Assembly: GCF_001982615.1 (NCBI RefSeq)
Contig: NZ_MLCO01000024.1
Span: 1 to 39,888 of the forward strand
From: Teichococcus deserti
Lineage (GTDB): Bacteria; Pseudomonadota; Alphaproteobacteria; Acetobacterales; Acetobacteraceae
DNA length: 39,888 bases
Direction of reading: 5' to 3'
A model generated the notes under the pieces. It saw only the letters and a list, made by a program, of their open reading frames with translations. It was not told the DNA's origin and searched no databases. The translations under genes and the position numbers were made by a program. Positions 31,002-39,348 of the stretch are shown in pieces; within the stretch, counting starts at the first letter, position 1; every line of letters begins with the position of its first letter.

Positions 31002-33089
31002 CTACGGCAGCGCCACATCCCCCGGCCGCAACGCCCCACGCAGCTCGATCCCCTCCGGCGTCGAGATCCCCAGCTCCACCGGCACCTCGCGCACCGCCCC
31101 CTCGCGGCGCAGCCGGATCACGCGTTGCCCCGCGCCGTCGAGATGGACGTAGTGCGGCGGCGCGACATAGCCGTCGGGCTTGTCGTAGGTGATGATCGAC
31201 AGGCTGGCCGACATGCCGACCGCCAGCTGGCGGCGCTGCTCGGGCGAGATGCCTTCGATGGCGACGGTGACCGGGAAGCTCGGCATGGTGCCGCGGCCGC
31301 CGCCGTCGCCGCCGGCCTGGGCGGCGACGGCGGTGACGCGCCCCTCCAGCGTGATGCCGCCGAAGGCGTCGCCGGTCACCGCCACCGCCTGGCCGACGCG
31401 CACCTTGTTGACGTCGATCTCGTCGACCAGCGCCCGCACCTGGAAGCTTTCCAGCGCGCCGATGGTGAACATGGTCTGGCCGCGCGACACGCGGGAGCCG
31501 ACCTCGATGGTCTCGGCGCGGCGTCCGCCGCCCGCGGGCTCGGGCGGCATCAGCACCACGCCGGAGACCGGCGCGCGCACCGTCGCCTGGGCCAGGTCGG
31601 TCTCCAGCTCGGCGACCTTGGCCTCGGCATTGGCCAGCTCCAGCTCGGCGACGCGCAAGGTCTGGGCGTCGCCGCGGGCCAGCGTCGATTCCAGGTCGTT
31701 CTGCGCCGCCTGCAGCTGCAGCTGCTGGTTGCGCTGCTGCTGGACCAGCGCGCGATGCTCGTCGGCGGCGATGATGCCGCGCGACAGCAGCAGCCGGGTC
31801 TGCGCCGCGCGGGCGGCGAGGTCGGAGGATTCCAGCTGGGCGGCGGCGACGGCGCGGCGGGCGCGGGCGACCTCGAAGCCGCTGTCCCAGCCGCGCAGCT
31901 CGGCGACCTTCTGGCGGGCGCGGATCTCGGCGCTGCGGGCCTCGCGCAGGCGGACCTCGACGTCCTTCAGGTCCAGTTGCAGCAGCGGCGCGCCGCGCTC
32001 GACCTGGCCGCCATAGCGGAACAGCCGCTGCTGCACGAGCCCGTCGAAGGGTCCCACGACGCTGACCAGCGAGCCGGCATCGAGCAGCCCGACCACCGCG
32101 ATGCGCGACGAGACGGGCTGCGGCTGCAGGGTCAGCCCGGCTTCCGCCGCCACCGTCTCGCCGGCGCCCCAGTCGGCGGCCGGCCACAGGCTGTAGGCGG
32201 CAAGCCCTCCCAGCAGCAGCGCCAGCCCGGCGATACCGGCCAGCCGCGTCGCGCGGATGCGGCGGGAGGTCTCGCGGATCCGCGTCGCCGACTGCTCCAG
32301 CTGCAGATAGGCGCTTTGCAGCTTGCGGTGCTGCTCGGCCAGGTCGCGGGCGAGCGCCGCCTCGGCCTCGGCCAGGCGCTCGGTCTCGGTGACATCGGCG
32401 AGCGAGGCGGTGATCGCCAGCCGCCCGGCCTCGGGGCCGATGCGCAGGCGATAGGCGCGGCTCTGCACGGCGAGGCGCCGGCCCTGGAAGCCGACGACCT
32501 GGCGCGCCGGCACGGCCTCGGCATCCATCGGCGCCAGGATGGCGTCGAGCAGCGCGTCGCCCCCCTCCTCCGGCAGGATTTCTTCCAGTGTCGCGCCGAG
32601 GGCGGCGTCCGGCGTCACGCCCAGCATCGTCGCCGCGGCGGCGTTGATGGCGCGCAAGGCGCCGCCGCCGCCGATGGTCACGATGCCGTCGGACAGGCTG
32701 TCCAGCGCCGCGTTGAAATCGAGGTCCAGCCGGTCCAGCGCGCCCTGCGCCGCCAGCGTCTCCGCCGCGCGCCGGGCCAGCGCCTGCAATTCGGCGCGCT
32801 GCGCCGCAGTCAGCGCGCGCGAAACCCCGTCGGCGACGCAGAGGGCGCCGAGCGCCACGCCGCCCTCCGCCTGCAGCCGCAGGCCGGCGCGCAACTGCGG
32901 CGCGGCCTCCTCGACGAAGCCCTCGGCCAGGACGCGCGCCGCGAAATCGCCGTCATCGGCAGCGGTCTCGCCGAAGGAAACCGGACCGGCGGCGCCGCCC
33001 GCGAACAGGAAAGCACGCGCGCAGCCGGTCAGCAGCGCGGCATGGCGCGCCAGATCCGTGAAGGCCAGATCATCGTGGAACAGGGTCAC
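31002..33089 (-). CDS. HlyD/MacA-type efflux adaptor fused to N-terminal GAF- and PAS-like domains
   Basis: A 695-residue membrane protein with an unusual layout. Residues 1-115 look like a GAF domain (TDLARHAALLTGCARAFLFA, GALCVADG). Residues 125-235 form a PAS domain (ALDSLSDGIVTIGGGGALRA, LADVTETERL). Residues 235-280 are a coiled coil of the kind that usually leads to a kinase. A transmembrane helix (about 283-302) follows, then a periplasmic adaptor with barrel-sandwich halves, a long hairpin (ARQKVAEL to LETDLAQATV) and the beta-barrel region DEIDVNKVRVGQ. Adaptors of this type bridge MacB and TolC. The start GTG at 33,089 overlaps the tolC stop (GTGA); the longer frame upstream is the antisense-quality shadow of tolC. 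A cytoplasmic sensor on an adaptor implies that pump assembly or activity may respond to an internal signal. Confidence 0.88.
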   Translation of the reverse strand: MTLFHDDLAFTDLARHAALLTGCARAFLFAGGAAGPVSFGETAADDGDFAARVLAEGFVEEAAPQLRAGLRLQAEGGVALGALCVADGVSRALTAAQRAELQALARRAAETLAAQGALDRLDLDFNAALDSLSDGIVTIGGGGALRAINAAAATMLGVTPDAALGATLEEILPEEGGDALLDAILAPMDAEAVPARQVVGFQGRRLAVQSRAYRLRIGPEAGRLAITASLADVTETERLAEAEAALARDLAEQHRKLQSAYLQLEQSATRIRETSRRIRATRLAGIAGLALLLGGLAAYSLWPAADWGAGETVAAEAGLTLQPQPVSSRIAVVGLLDAGSLVSVVGPFDGLVQQRLFRYGGQVERGAPLLQLDLKDVEVRLREARSAEIRARQKVAELRGWDSGFEVARARRAVAAAQLESSDLAARAAQTRLLLSRGIIAADEHRALVQQQRNQQLQLQAAQNDLESTLARGDAQTLRVAELELANAEAKVAELETDLAQATVRAPVSGVVLMPPEPAGGGRRAETIEVGSRVSRGQTMFTIGALESFQVRALVDEIDVNKVRVGQAVAVTGDAFGGITLEGRVTAVAAQAGGDGGGRGTMPSFPVTVAIEGISPEQRRQLAVGMSASLSIITYDKPDGYVAPPHYVHLDGAGQRVIRLRREGAVREVPVELGISTPEGIELRGALRPGDVALP

Positions 33090-34564
33090 GGCTCGTTCAG
33101 GGTGATGCGCCAGGTGTCCAGCGTGGTGCCCAGCACCTGGTCCATGGTGGTCAGCGCGTTGAGATAGGCGATGACGGCGCCGAGCTCGGTGCTCTCCGCC
33201 TGCTGCAGCGCGCTCTGGAAGGAGACCACCTGGAAGTTGCTCGACCGCCCGGCCTGCAGCCGCAGCAGCTCGGCCTCCAGCTGCTGCTGCGCCAGCTCGC
33301 GGGCGCGGCGGGCGAGCTCGGCCTGGCGGCGCTGCGCCTCGATGCCGCGCACGGCATTCTCGACCTGGACGCGGACATTGTCGCGCGCCTGGTCGGCGGC
33401 CAGCTCCGACTGGCGCAGCGCGACGCCGGCATTGACCTCGAGCTGCTCGCGCGACGGATAGCCGATCGGGATGTTCACCTGCAGGCCGAGGTTGAAGTCG
33501 GAGCGCACGGTGCTGAGCGCGCCGATCGTTTCCATCAGCTGGGTGCGGCTGGCCTGCTGGCCGATGCCGGCGACGGCGGAGACGTCCCACAGCCGCTGGT
33601 TGCGCGCGACGTCCAGGTTGATGCGGTTGATCTCGATGGTCAGAAGCTGGCCGAGATAGGCCGGCTGGGTGGCATAGGCGGTGGCCAGCGCCCGGTCCAT
33701 CTCGACCCGGACCGAGGGGGCGCTGGGCCGCTCGCTGGCCCAGATGCGCGACCCCGGGTCGATGCCCATCAGCGCCAGCAGGGCCAGCCGCGCCGCCTCG
33801 CTGCCGTTGCCGGCGGCGACCAGCGACAGCTCCTGCTGGGCAATGGCGGCCTCCGACTGCACCAGCTCGATCTGCGCCAGGCGGCCGGCGGCGATCAGCA
33901 GGCGGTTGACCTCGACCAGCTCGCGCGCCCGCTTCAGGCTCTCCTCGGCGATGCGGCTTTGCTCCTGCGCCTGCAGCAGGGCGCGATAGGCGGTGACGAT
34001 CTGGCTGACCTGCTCGATCACCTGGCCCTTCAGGCGCAGCTGGGCGTTGCGCTCGGCGATGCGGGCGATGCGGCGCGGCGCCAGGGCATAGTCGATGCCG
34101 CCACCGGCCAGCAGCGGCTGGATCACCTGAAGGCCGAGCTGCGAGGGGGCGACGGAATCGGTGCCGCGCGTGTTGGTCTGGCTGGCCAGCCAGGACATGG
34201 TGAAGCGCGCGCCGGTCGGCGTGTCGACGGTGACCACCGGCCCCAGGCTGAGCTGGGTGCCGCTGACGCCGGCGGTGCGGCCGCGGGTCGCGCTGCCGGC
34301 GATGGACAGGCGGGGGGTGAAGCTGCTTTCGGCGACATGGAGGGCGAAGCGGTCGGCGATGCGCTGCAGGTATTCGCTGCGGATGGCGCGGTTGCTGCGC
34401 AGGCCGAGGAAGACCGCTTCCGGCAGGGTCATCGGCACCGCCTCGGGCGGCGGGCGGCGGGCTACCTGGGCGGACCCCTGGCCCGCCGTCTGTCGCGCGG
34501 TCTGCCCCTGGACGATGCCGGGCATCAGGACGAGCAGGGCGCACAGCACGCCCGGCAGCCGCAT
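33086..34564 (-). CDS. TolC-family outer membrane efflux protein
   Basis: A 492-residue protein of the outer membrane efflux family. The signal peptide is MRLPGVLCALLVLMPGIVQG. Two repeated coiled-coil regions are visible: EQSRIAEESLKRARELVEVN with LIAAGRLAQIELVQSEAAIA, and DQARDNVRVQVENAVRGIEA with QLEAELLRLQAGRSSNFQVV. These form the periplasmic tunnel. The ATG at 34,564 was chosen because it starts the signal peptide; the open frame extends 111 codons further through non-coding sequence. It overlaps the adaptor gene by 4 nt and lies 330 bp downstream of the MacB permease, completing a tripartite exporter. Confidence 0.9.
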   Translation of the reverse strand: MRLPGVLCALLVLMPGIVQGQTARQTAGQGSAQVARRPPPEAVPMTLPEAVFLGLRSNRAIRSEYLQRIADRFALHVAESSFTPRLSIAGSATRGRTAGVSGTQLSLGPVVTVDTPTGARFTMSWLASQTNTRGTDSVAPSQLGLQVIQPLLAGGGIDYALAPRRIARIAERNAQLRLKGQVIEQVSQIVTAYRALLQAQEQSRIAEESLKRARELVEVNRLLIAAGRLAQIELVQSEAAIAQQELSLVAAGNGSEAARLALLALMGIDPGSRIWASERPSAPSVRVEMDRALATAYATQPAYLGQLLTIEINRINLDVARNQRLWDVSAVAGIGQQASRTQLMETIGALSTVRSDFNLGLQVNIPIGYPSREQLEVNAGVALRQSELAADQARDNVRVQVENAVRGIEAQRRQAELARRARELAQQQLEAELLRLQAGRSSNFQVVSFQSALQQAESTELGAVIAYLNALTTMDQVLGTTLDTWRITLNEP

Positions 34565-34712
34565 CGACAAGGTGGATCTCCCCGCGCGGGCCAGCGCCGC
34601 GAGGCATCGGTATCCCATTCCCGGCACCCCGGATGCAATGGCGCTTTCGCCCGGCGTATCATTGCCGGCCACGGCGAATGCGGGCATGTCTGGCCGGCGA
34701 ACGGAGGCAGTC

Positions 34713-34940
34713 ATGCGGGCGACGATAGCATTGGCGGCATTGGTCCTGGCCGGCTGCGCCGAGCCGGCGGTGCTGCGCGCGCCGCCGATCGTCCCCGACA
34801 TGGCCTTCCCGCCCGGCGCCTTCCCGGTGCCGCCGATCGCGACGCCCACCGGCGACCCGCCGATCACGCTCGCACCGCGGGAAGCAGGCGGGGTCACTCC
34901 GAGCGCAGCGCCTCGATCGGGTCCAGCCGCGCGGCCATGA
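34713..34940 (+). CDS. Small proline-rich lipoprotein
   Basis: A 75-residue predicted lipoprotein: MRATIALAALVLAGC has a lipobox (LAGC) with the lipidated Cys at about residue 15. The tail is Pro/Ala-rich and probably disordered. An ACGGAGG ribosome site precedes the ATG. It lies on the strand opposite to the efflux operon, in the gap between tolC and the MacB permease. Its last 47 nt overlap the 3' end of the permease gene antiparallel. Function is unknown; a cell-envelope role is the only safe inference. Confidence 0.6.
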   Translation: MRATIALAALVLAGCAEPAVLRAPPIVPDMAFPPGAFPVPPIATPTGDPPITLAPREAGGVTPSAAPRSGPAARP

Positions 34941-36066
34941 CCGCCGGGTAGAAGCCGAAGAAGATGCCGACCGCGACCGAGACCCCGGCGCCGAGCGGCG
35001 CGGCGCTCGGCGAGAAGATGTATTGCCAGCCTGAGGCGCCGGCGAAGGCATAGGCACCACCCAGCCCCAGCAGCACGCCCAGCGCGCCGCCGGCCAGCGA
35101 CAGGATGACCGCCTCGGCCAGGAACAGCAGGCGGATGTCGCCGGGTGCGGCGCCGATCGCCAGCCGCACGCCGATCTCGCGCTTCCGCTCGGCGACCGAG
35201 ACCAGCATGATGTTCATCACCCCGACGCCGCCGAGCACCAGGGCGATCCCCCCCACCGTGCCCAGCAGCAGGGTGAAGAGCTGCATCTGCCCCTGCATCC
35301 CGGCCAGCAGCTGCTTCGCGCTTTGCAGCGACAGGGTGGCGTCGCGCAGCTTCGGCGCGAAGGAGCGCTGCAGGGCGGCCATCACCGCCCCCGGATCGGC
35401 CTCGGGATGGATGCGCGCCACCGCCATGGACAGCTGCGGGTCGGGCATCAGCCGGCGCATATTGGCGATCGAGACGAAGGCCGTGCCGTCGACATCGACC
35501 GGCATCATCGGGCTCTGCAGCACCGGCTCCAGGATGCCGATGACGGTGAAGACATAGCGCCCCTGGCGCAGCTGCGACCCGACGCGGACCGGCGCATAGG
35601 GGGCGGAGAGCTGCTGCGCCAGGCCGGCGCCCAGCACGATGTAGAGCTCGAAGCGGTCATGCGCCGAGATGAAGCGGCCTTCGCGCAGCCGGAGCCGCGC
35701 CACCGAGGCGAAGCTGGCCGTGACGCCGAGCTGCGTGCCCATCCCCGTCATGCCCTCATGCAGCAGCGTGGCGCCGCCCAGCACGAAGGGGGCGATGTCG
35801 AGCACCGCCGGGATTTCCTGCGGCACCGCCTCGACATCGGCCAGGCGGAAGCTGCCGAGGCCGCTGGGCGCATCGACCCGCAAGGTCAGCACGTCGGTGC
35901 CCAGCTGGCGGAACTGCCGCACCGTCTCGTTGCGGGCGATGGCGCCGATGTTCAGCATGGCGATCACCGCCGCCGCGCCGATCAGGATGCCGAGCAAGGC
36001 CAGCGCCGAGCGCTGGCGGGAGGCGACCAGGTTGGCCGCGGCCTCGACGACGACGCGGCTCAGCAT
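34894..36066 (-). CDS. MacB-type ABC transporter permease
   Basis: A 390-residue FtsX/MacB-type permease with one N-terminal transmembrane helix (ALALLGILIGAAAVIAML), a periplasmic MacB-PCD domain (about 50-265), and three C-terminal helices including the GGVGVMNIMLVSVAERKREI motif. It ends LDPIEALRSE, the usual MacB terminus. Unlike E. coli MacB, the ATPase is a separate protein. The ATG at 36,066 overlaps the ATPase stop by 7 nt. It acts with the adjacent TolC and sensor-adaptor proteins to export a substrate from the periplasm. Confidence 0.92.
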   Translation of the reverse strand: MLSRVVVEAAANLVASRQRSALALLGILIGAAAVIAMLNIGAIARNETVRQFRQLGTDVLTLRVDAPSGLGSFRLADVEAVPQEIPAVLDIAPFVLGGATLLHEGMTGMGTQLGVTASFASVARLRLREGRFISAHDRFELYIVLGAGLAQQLSAPYAPVRVGSQLRQGRYVFTVIGILEPVLQSPMMPVDVDGTAFVSIANMRRLMPDPQLSMAVARIHPEADPGAVMAALQRSFAPKLRDATLSLQSAKQLLAGMQGQMQLFTLLLGTVGGIALVLGGVGVMNIMLVSVAERKREIGVRLAIGAAPGDIRLLFLAEAVILSLAGGALGVLLGLGGAYAFAGASGWQYIFSPSAAPLGAGVSVAVGIFFGFYPAVMAARLDPIEALRSE

Positions 36067-36737
36067 GGCGGCTGCTCGGCGATGGTGCCCTCCGCCAGCA
36101 GCAGCCGCCGCTCGCATTGCGCGGCGACGCCGGGGTCATGGGTGATGATCAGGATCAGCACGTTCAGCTCGCGCTTCAGCGCCAGGAACAGCGCCATGAT
36201 CTCCTGGCTGACCTTGGGGTCGAGGGCGCCGGTGGGCTCGTCGGCCAGCACCACCGCGGGCTCCCCCACCAGGGCGCGGGCGATGGCGACGCGCTGCTTC
36301 TGCCCGCCCGACAGCATGGCCGGCATATGCTCGACCCGGTCGGCGAGCCCCACCCGCCCCAGCATGGCGATGGCGCGGCGCTTGGCCTCGGCCTCCGGCA
36401 GGCCGCGATACTGCAAGGGGAGCGCCACGTTGCGCCAGGCATTCAGCCGCGGCAGCAGGAAAAAGGACTGGAAGACGAAGCCGATCAGCCGGTTGCGCAG
36501 CCGCGACAGGGCGCGGGCCTCGGCCTGCAGCACGTCCTGGCCGTCGATCCGGTATTCGCCCCCCGTCGGCTTGTCGAGCAGGCCGATGATGTTCATCAGC
36601 GTCGACTTGCCGGAGCCCGAGCCGCCCATGATGGAGACCAGCTGCCCGGCCTCCAGCCGCAGGGTGACGCCGCGCAGGATCGGCATGGTGCCGGGGCCGA
36701 CGCGGAAGCTGCGGGTGATATCGACGAGCTCGAGCAT
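36060..36737 (-). CDS. MacB/LolD-type ABC transporter ATP-binding protein
   Basis: A 225-residue ATPase. Walker A is GGSGSGKSTLMN, the Q-loop is in GFVFQSFFLLPRL, the signature is LSGGQKQRVAIARAL, Walker B is AVVLADEPTGALD and the switch His is in LIITHDP. The start was set at the ATG at 36,737 (MLELVDITRSF), the usual family opening; an upstream frame to 36,791 adds an unlikely tail. First gene of the leftward efflux operon; it overlaps the permease by 7 nt. Confidence 0.93.
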   Translation of the reverse strand: MLELVDITRSFRVGPGTMPILRGVTLRLEAGQLVSIMGGSGSGKSTLMNIIGLLDKPTGGEYRIDGQDVLQAEARALSRLRNRLIGFVFQSFFLLPRLNAWRNVALPLQYRGLPEAEAKRRAIAMLGRVGLADRVEHMPAMLSGGQKQRVAIARALVGEPAVVLADEPTGALDPKVSQEIMALFLALKRELNVLILIITHDPGVAAQCERRLLLAEGTIAEQPPC

Positions 36738-36800
36738 CGGGGCCTGTGGCGAACGCGCTGCCGGCATGGACCGGAAGCGCGCGCCGATCAACGGGTAATC

Positions 36801-37979
36801 TCAGCGGCGCAGCGCGGAAGGCCGGGCCGCCGGGGCCACCACCGCCGCCACCAGCACCAGGGCCAGCACCAGCAGCATGGCGCGGCGCAGCCCGAATTCC
36901 TCGCCGACGAAGCCGAGCAGCGGCGGGCCGACCAGGAAGGCGACATAGCCCGCCGTCGCCACCACGCGGACGCGGGCGGCCGGGTCCGGCCCGCTCTGCC
37001 CGGCGGCCGAGAGCGCGACCGGAAAGCCCAGCGCCGCCCCCAGCCCCCAGAGCAGCCCCGCGGCGCCCGCCAGCACCGGGTTGGTCGCAAAAATCACCAG
37101 CGCCAGGCCGAGGGCGGCCAGCAGCGCGCTAGCCCGCAGCACCGCGGCCGGGCCATGCCGGCGCAGGAAGGCGCCGCCGCCGAAGCGGCCGGCCGTCATG
37201 GCGGCCGCGAAGCCCAGGAAGACCAGCGAGCCATGGGTCGGGCTCAGCCCGTGCTCGTCGACCATCAGCAGCGGCAGCCAGTCATTGGCGGCGCCCTCGG
37301 CCAGGGCCATGGCCAGCACGACCAGGCCGATCAGCAGCAGCTTGCTTTCCGGTTTCGGCGCCTCCGTTGTCGGCGCCGCGTCCCGCCGCTCGGCCATCCC
37401 AAGCCTCGCCGGGATGGCGTCGCGATAGGCCAGCAGCACCGGGATGGACCCCGCCATCACCAGCAGCAGGTGCCAGGGCACCGGGAAATCCACCGCCGTC
37501 AGCCCGATGCCCAGCAGCGCGCCGGCCACGGTGCCCAGGCTGAAGAAGCCGTGCAGCGCATGCAGCAGCGGGCGGGCCGTCAGCCGCTCGACCTCGGCGC
37601 CCTCGACATTCACCGCGATCTCGGCCAGCCCCATGCCCAGCCCGAAGCAGAGCAGCCCGGCCGCCACCAGCGGCGCCCAGCCCGCCGCGACGCCCGCCGC
37701 CATCACCGCCAGCGAGGCGACGATCAACGCCAGGCCCAGCAGCGCCAGCCGCCGCGTGCCCCAGAGCGTCACCAGCCGCCCGGCCGCCAGGATGCCGGTC
37801 ATCGAGCCGACGGCCAGGCCGAGCAGCACCATCCCCATCTCGGCGACCGAGGCGCCCAGCGCGTCGCGGATCGCCGGCGTCCGCGTCACCCAGGAGGCCA
37901 TGGCGATGCCCTGCAGCAGGAAGAAGGCGCAGAGCGCCGCCCGCCGCCGGGCCAGACCCTGTCCGATGTTGCCGTCCAT
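36801..37979 (-). CDS. MFS transporter (YbjJ-like)
   Basis: A 392-residue transporter with about 12 hydrophobic segments. The opening RAALCAFFLLQGIAMASWVT, GMGLAEIAVNVEGAEVE and LHALHGFFSLGTVAGALLG match the YbjJ-like/fucose-permease-like MFS branch. It is divergent from a TetR gene across an 87-bp gap containing two tandem palindromic operators, so it is probably the repressor's target. The transported compound is unknown; an efflux role is inferred from the TetR pairing. Confidence 0.9.
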   Translation of the reverse strand: MDGNIGQGLARRRAALCAFFLLQGIAMASWVTRTPAIRDALGASVAEMGMVLLGLAVGSMTGILAAGRLVTLWGTRRLALLGLALIVASLAVMAAGVAAGWAPLVAAGLLCFGLGMGLAEIAVNVEGAEVERLTARPLLHALHGFFSLGTVAGALLGIGLTAVDFPVPWHLLLVMAGSIPVLLAYRDAIPARLGMAERRDAAPTTEAPKPESKLLLIGLVVLAMALAEGAANDWLPLLMVDEHGLSPTHGSLVFLGFAAAMTAGRFGGGAFLRRHGPAAVLRASALLAALGLALVIFATNPVLAGAAGLLWGLGAALGFPVALSAAGQSGPDPAARVRVVATAGYVAFLVGPPLLGFVGEEFGLRRAMLLVLALVLVAAVVAPAARPSALRR

Positions 37980-38010
37980 TGACGCGGTATCCTGTCCAAC
38001 CGATGCTTAC

Positions 38011-38043
38011 GTACAAACGTACGCTTCATGTGTACGAACGTAC
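38011..38043. promoter_or_regulatory. Two tandem TetR operators in the MFS/tetR divergent promoter
   Basis: Two copies of GTAC-N4-GTAC occur: GTACAAACGTAC (38,011-38,022) and GTACGAACGTAC (38,032-38,043). They share 11 of 12 bases and have centres 21 bp apart, two helical turns. They sit between the divergent starts at 37,979 and 38,067. Each half-site GTAC is self-complementary, giving a palindrome. This is the expected position and geometry for two TetR dimers on the same DNA face. Confidence 0.75.
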
Positions 38044-38066
38044 CTAACGCGTCAAGAGGGGCTGGC

Positions 38067-38612
38067 ATGGAGCGGAAGCGGCGGCACGATCCGGAACGGC
38101 GGGCGCGCATCATCGAGGCGGCGCTGTCGGTGATCGCCGAGCATGGCGTCGCCGGCTGCACCCATCGCCGCGTCGCCGAGGCCGCCGACGTGCCGCTGGG
38201 CTCGATGACCTATCATTTCGACGGCATCGATTCCCTGCTGGCCGAGGCCTTCGCCCTGCTCTCCGGCCGAATCGCCGAGGATTACCGCGCGACCCTGCGC
38301 GCCGCCCCCGACATCGCCGCGGCGCGGGAGGCGGTGGTGGCGCTGATCTGCAACGGCCCCTGGGGCGGCCGCGGCACCATGACGCAGATCTTCGAGCTCT
38401 ATGCCTGGTCCACTCGCCACCCGGACCATGCCGGGCTGATGAGCGGCTGGATGGCGCAGAGCCGCGAGGCGCTGGAGGCGCATTTCACCCCCGCCCAGGC
38501 CCGCGCCCTGGACGCCATGATCGAGGGCGTCATGATCCACAACCTGGCCAGCGCCGCGCTGATCCCGCCCGAGGAGGTGCGCGCCATCGTGCGGGCGCTG
38601 ACCGGGGGGTAA
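38067..38612 (+). CDS. TetR-family transcriptional repressor
   Basis: A 181-residue TetR protein. The N-terminal HTH is at about 10-55 (ARIIEAALSVIAEHG, then THRRVAEAADVPLGSMTYHF), and the ligand-binding C-terminal domain follows. The ATG at 38,067 has AGAGGGG upstream; a frame to 38,028 would begin inside the operator. It is divergent from the MFS gene and should repress both promoters through the tandem GTAC-N4-GTAC sites. The inducer is probably the MFS substrate. Confidence 0.93.
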   Translation: MERKRRHDPERRARIIEAALSVIAEHGVAGCTHRRVAEAADVPLGSMTYHFDGIDSLLAEAFALLSGRIAEDYRATLRAAPDIAAAREAVVALICNGPWGGRGTMTQIFELYAWSTRHPDHAGLMSGWMAQSREALEAHFTPAQARALDAMIEGVMIHNLASAALIPPEEVRAIVRALTGG

Positions 38613-38688
38613 AGCTGGCGGATAGGGGGTTGCGCCGCGGCGCGATCCCGGCGAGCCCTGGGGTGGAAAAGGAATCCGGGAGGCTGCC

Positions 38689-39348
38689 ATGTCGCTGCTC
38701 TTCTATGGCCATCCGCTGTCCAGCTATTGCCAGAAGGCGCTGATCGCCCTGGAAGAACTGTCGGTCCCCTTCGAATGGCGGCTGATGAGCCCGGAGACGC
38801 CGGAGAACGGCGCCGAATTTTCTCGTCTGTGGCCGATCGCGCATATGCCGCTGCTGCAGGACGGCGACGAACTGATCCGCGAATCCAGCGTCATCATCGA
38901 GCATCTCGGCCTGCGCGCCGGCGACCACCAGCTGCTGCCGGCCGATCCGAAGGCGGCGCTGCCGATCCGCTTCCTCGACCGCGTCTTCGACAACTATGTC
39001 ATGGCGCCGCAGCAGGCGATCGTCTTCGAAAGCCTGCGCCCGCCGGAGAAACGCGACCCGCATGGCGTGGCGCAGGCCCGCGCCCGGCTCGACACCGCCT
39101 ATGCCTGGCTGGAGGATTCGCTCCCCGCCACCGGCTGGGCGGCAGGGGCAGACTTCTCGCTCGCCGACTGCGCCGCCTCCCCCGCGCTGTTCTATGCCAG
39201 CTGGACGCATCCCCTGCGCGGCCGCTTCCCCAAGGTGCAAAGCTATCTGGACCGGCTGGAGGCGTGCCCCTCCATTGCCCGCATCCGCGCCGCCGCCAAA
39301 CCTTATTGGCATCTCTTCCCCTTCGCCGGCGAGGACCGGCCGGCGTGA
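38689..39348 (+). CDS. Glutathione S-transferase family protein
   Basis: A 219-residue protein with a thioredoxin-like N-domain (MSLLFYGHPLSSYCQKALIA; Ser/Cys at 11-14 in the active-site loop), the glutathione-contacting motif ESSVIIEHL (Glu-Ser) and an all-helical C-domain (DFSLADCAA as the N-capping box). GGGAGG stands upstream of the ATG. The gene overlaps the next frame by 4 nt (GTGA). It is cytoplasmic; substrate is unknown. Confidence 0.92.
   Translation: MSLLFYGHPLSSYCQKALIALEELSVPFEWRLMSPETPENGAEFSRLWPIAHMPLLQDGDELIRESSVIIEHLGLRAGDHQLLPADPKAALPIRFLDRVFDNYVMAPQQAIVFESLRPPEKRDPHGVAQARARLDTAYAWLEDSLPATGWAAGADFSLADCAASPALFYASWTHPLRGRFPKVQSYLDRLEACPSIARIRAAAKPYWHLFPFAGEDRPA

Noticed and set aside
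33090-34607. Upstream extension of the adaptor frame to give a 1201-residue protein
   Set aside because: The extension lies over the well-supported tolC gene in another frame, is low-complexity Arg/Pro/Ala sequence, and the GTG at 33,089 makes a normal 4-nt overlap.
36117-37982. 621-codon plus-strand frame across the ABC ATPase and MFS genes
   Set aside because: Spans two convincing minus-strand genes and shows only Gln/Arg/His-rich shadow sequence.
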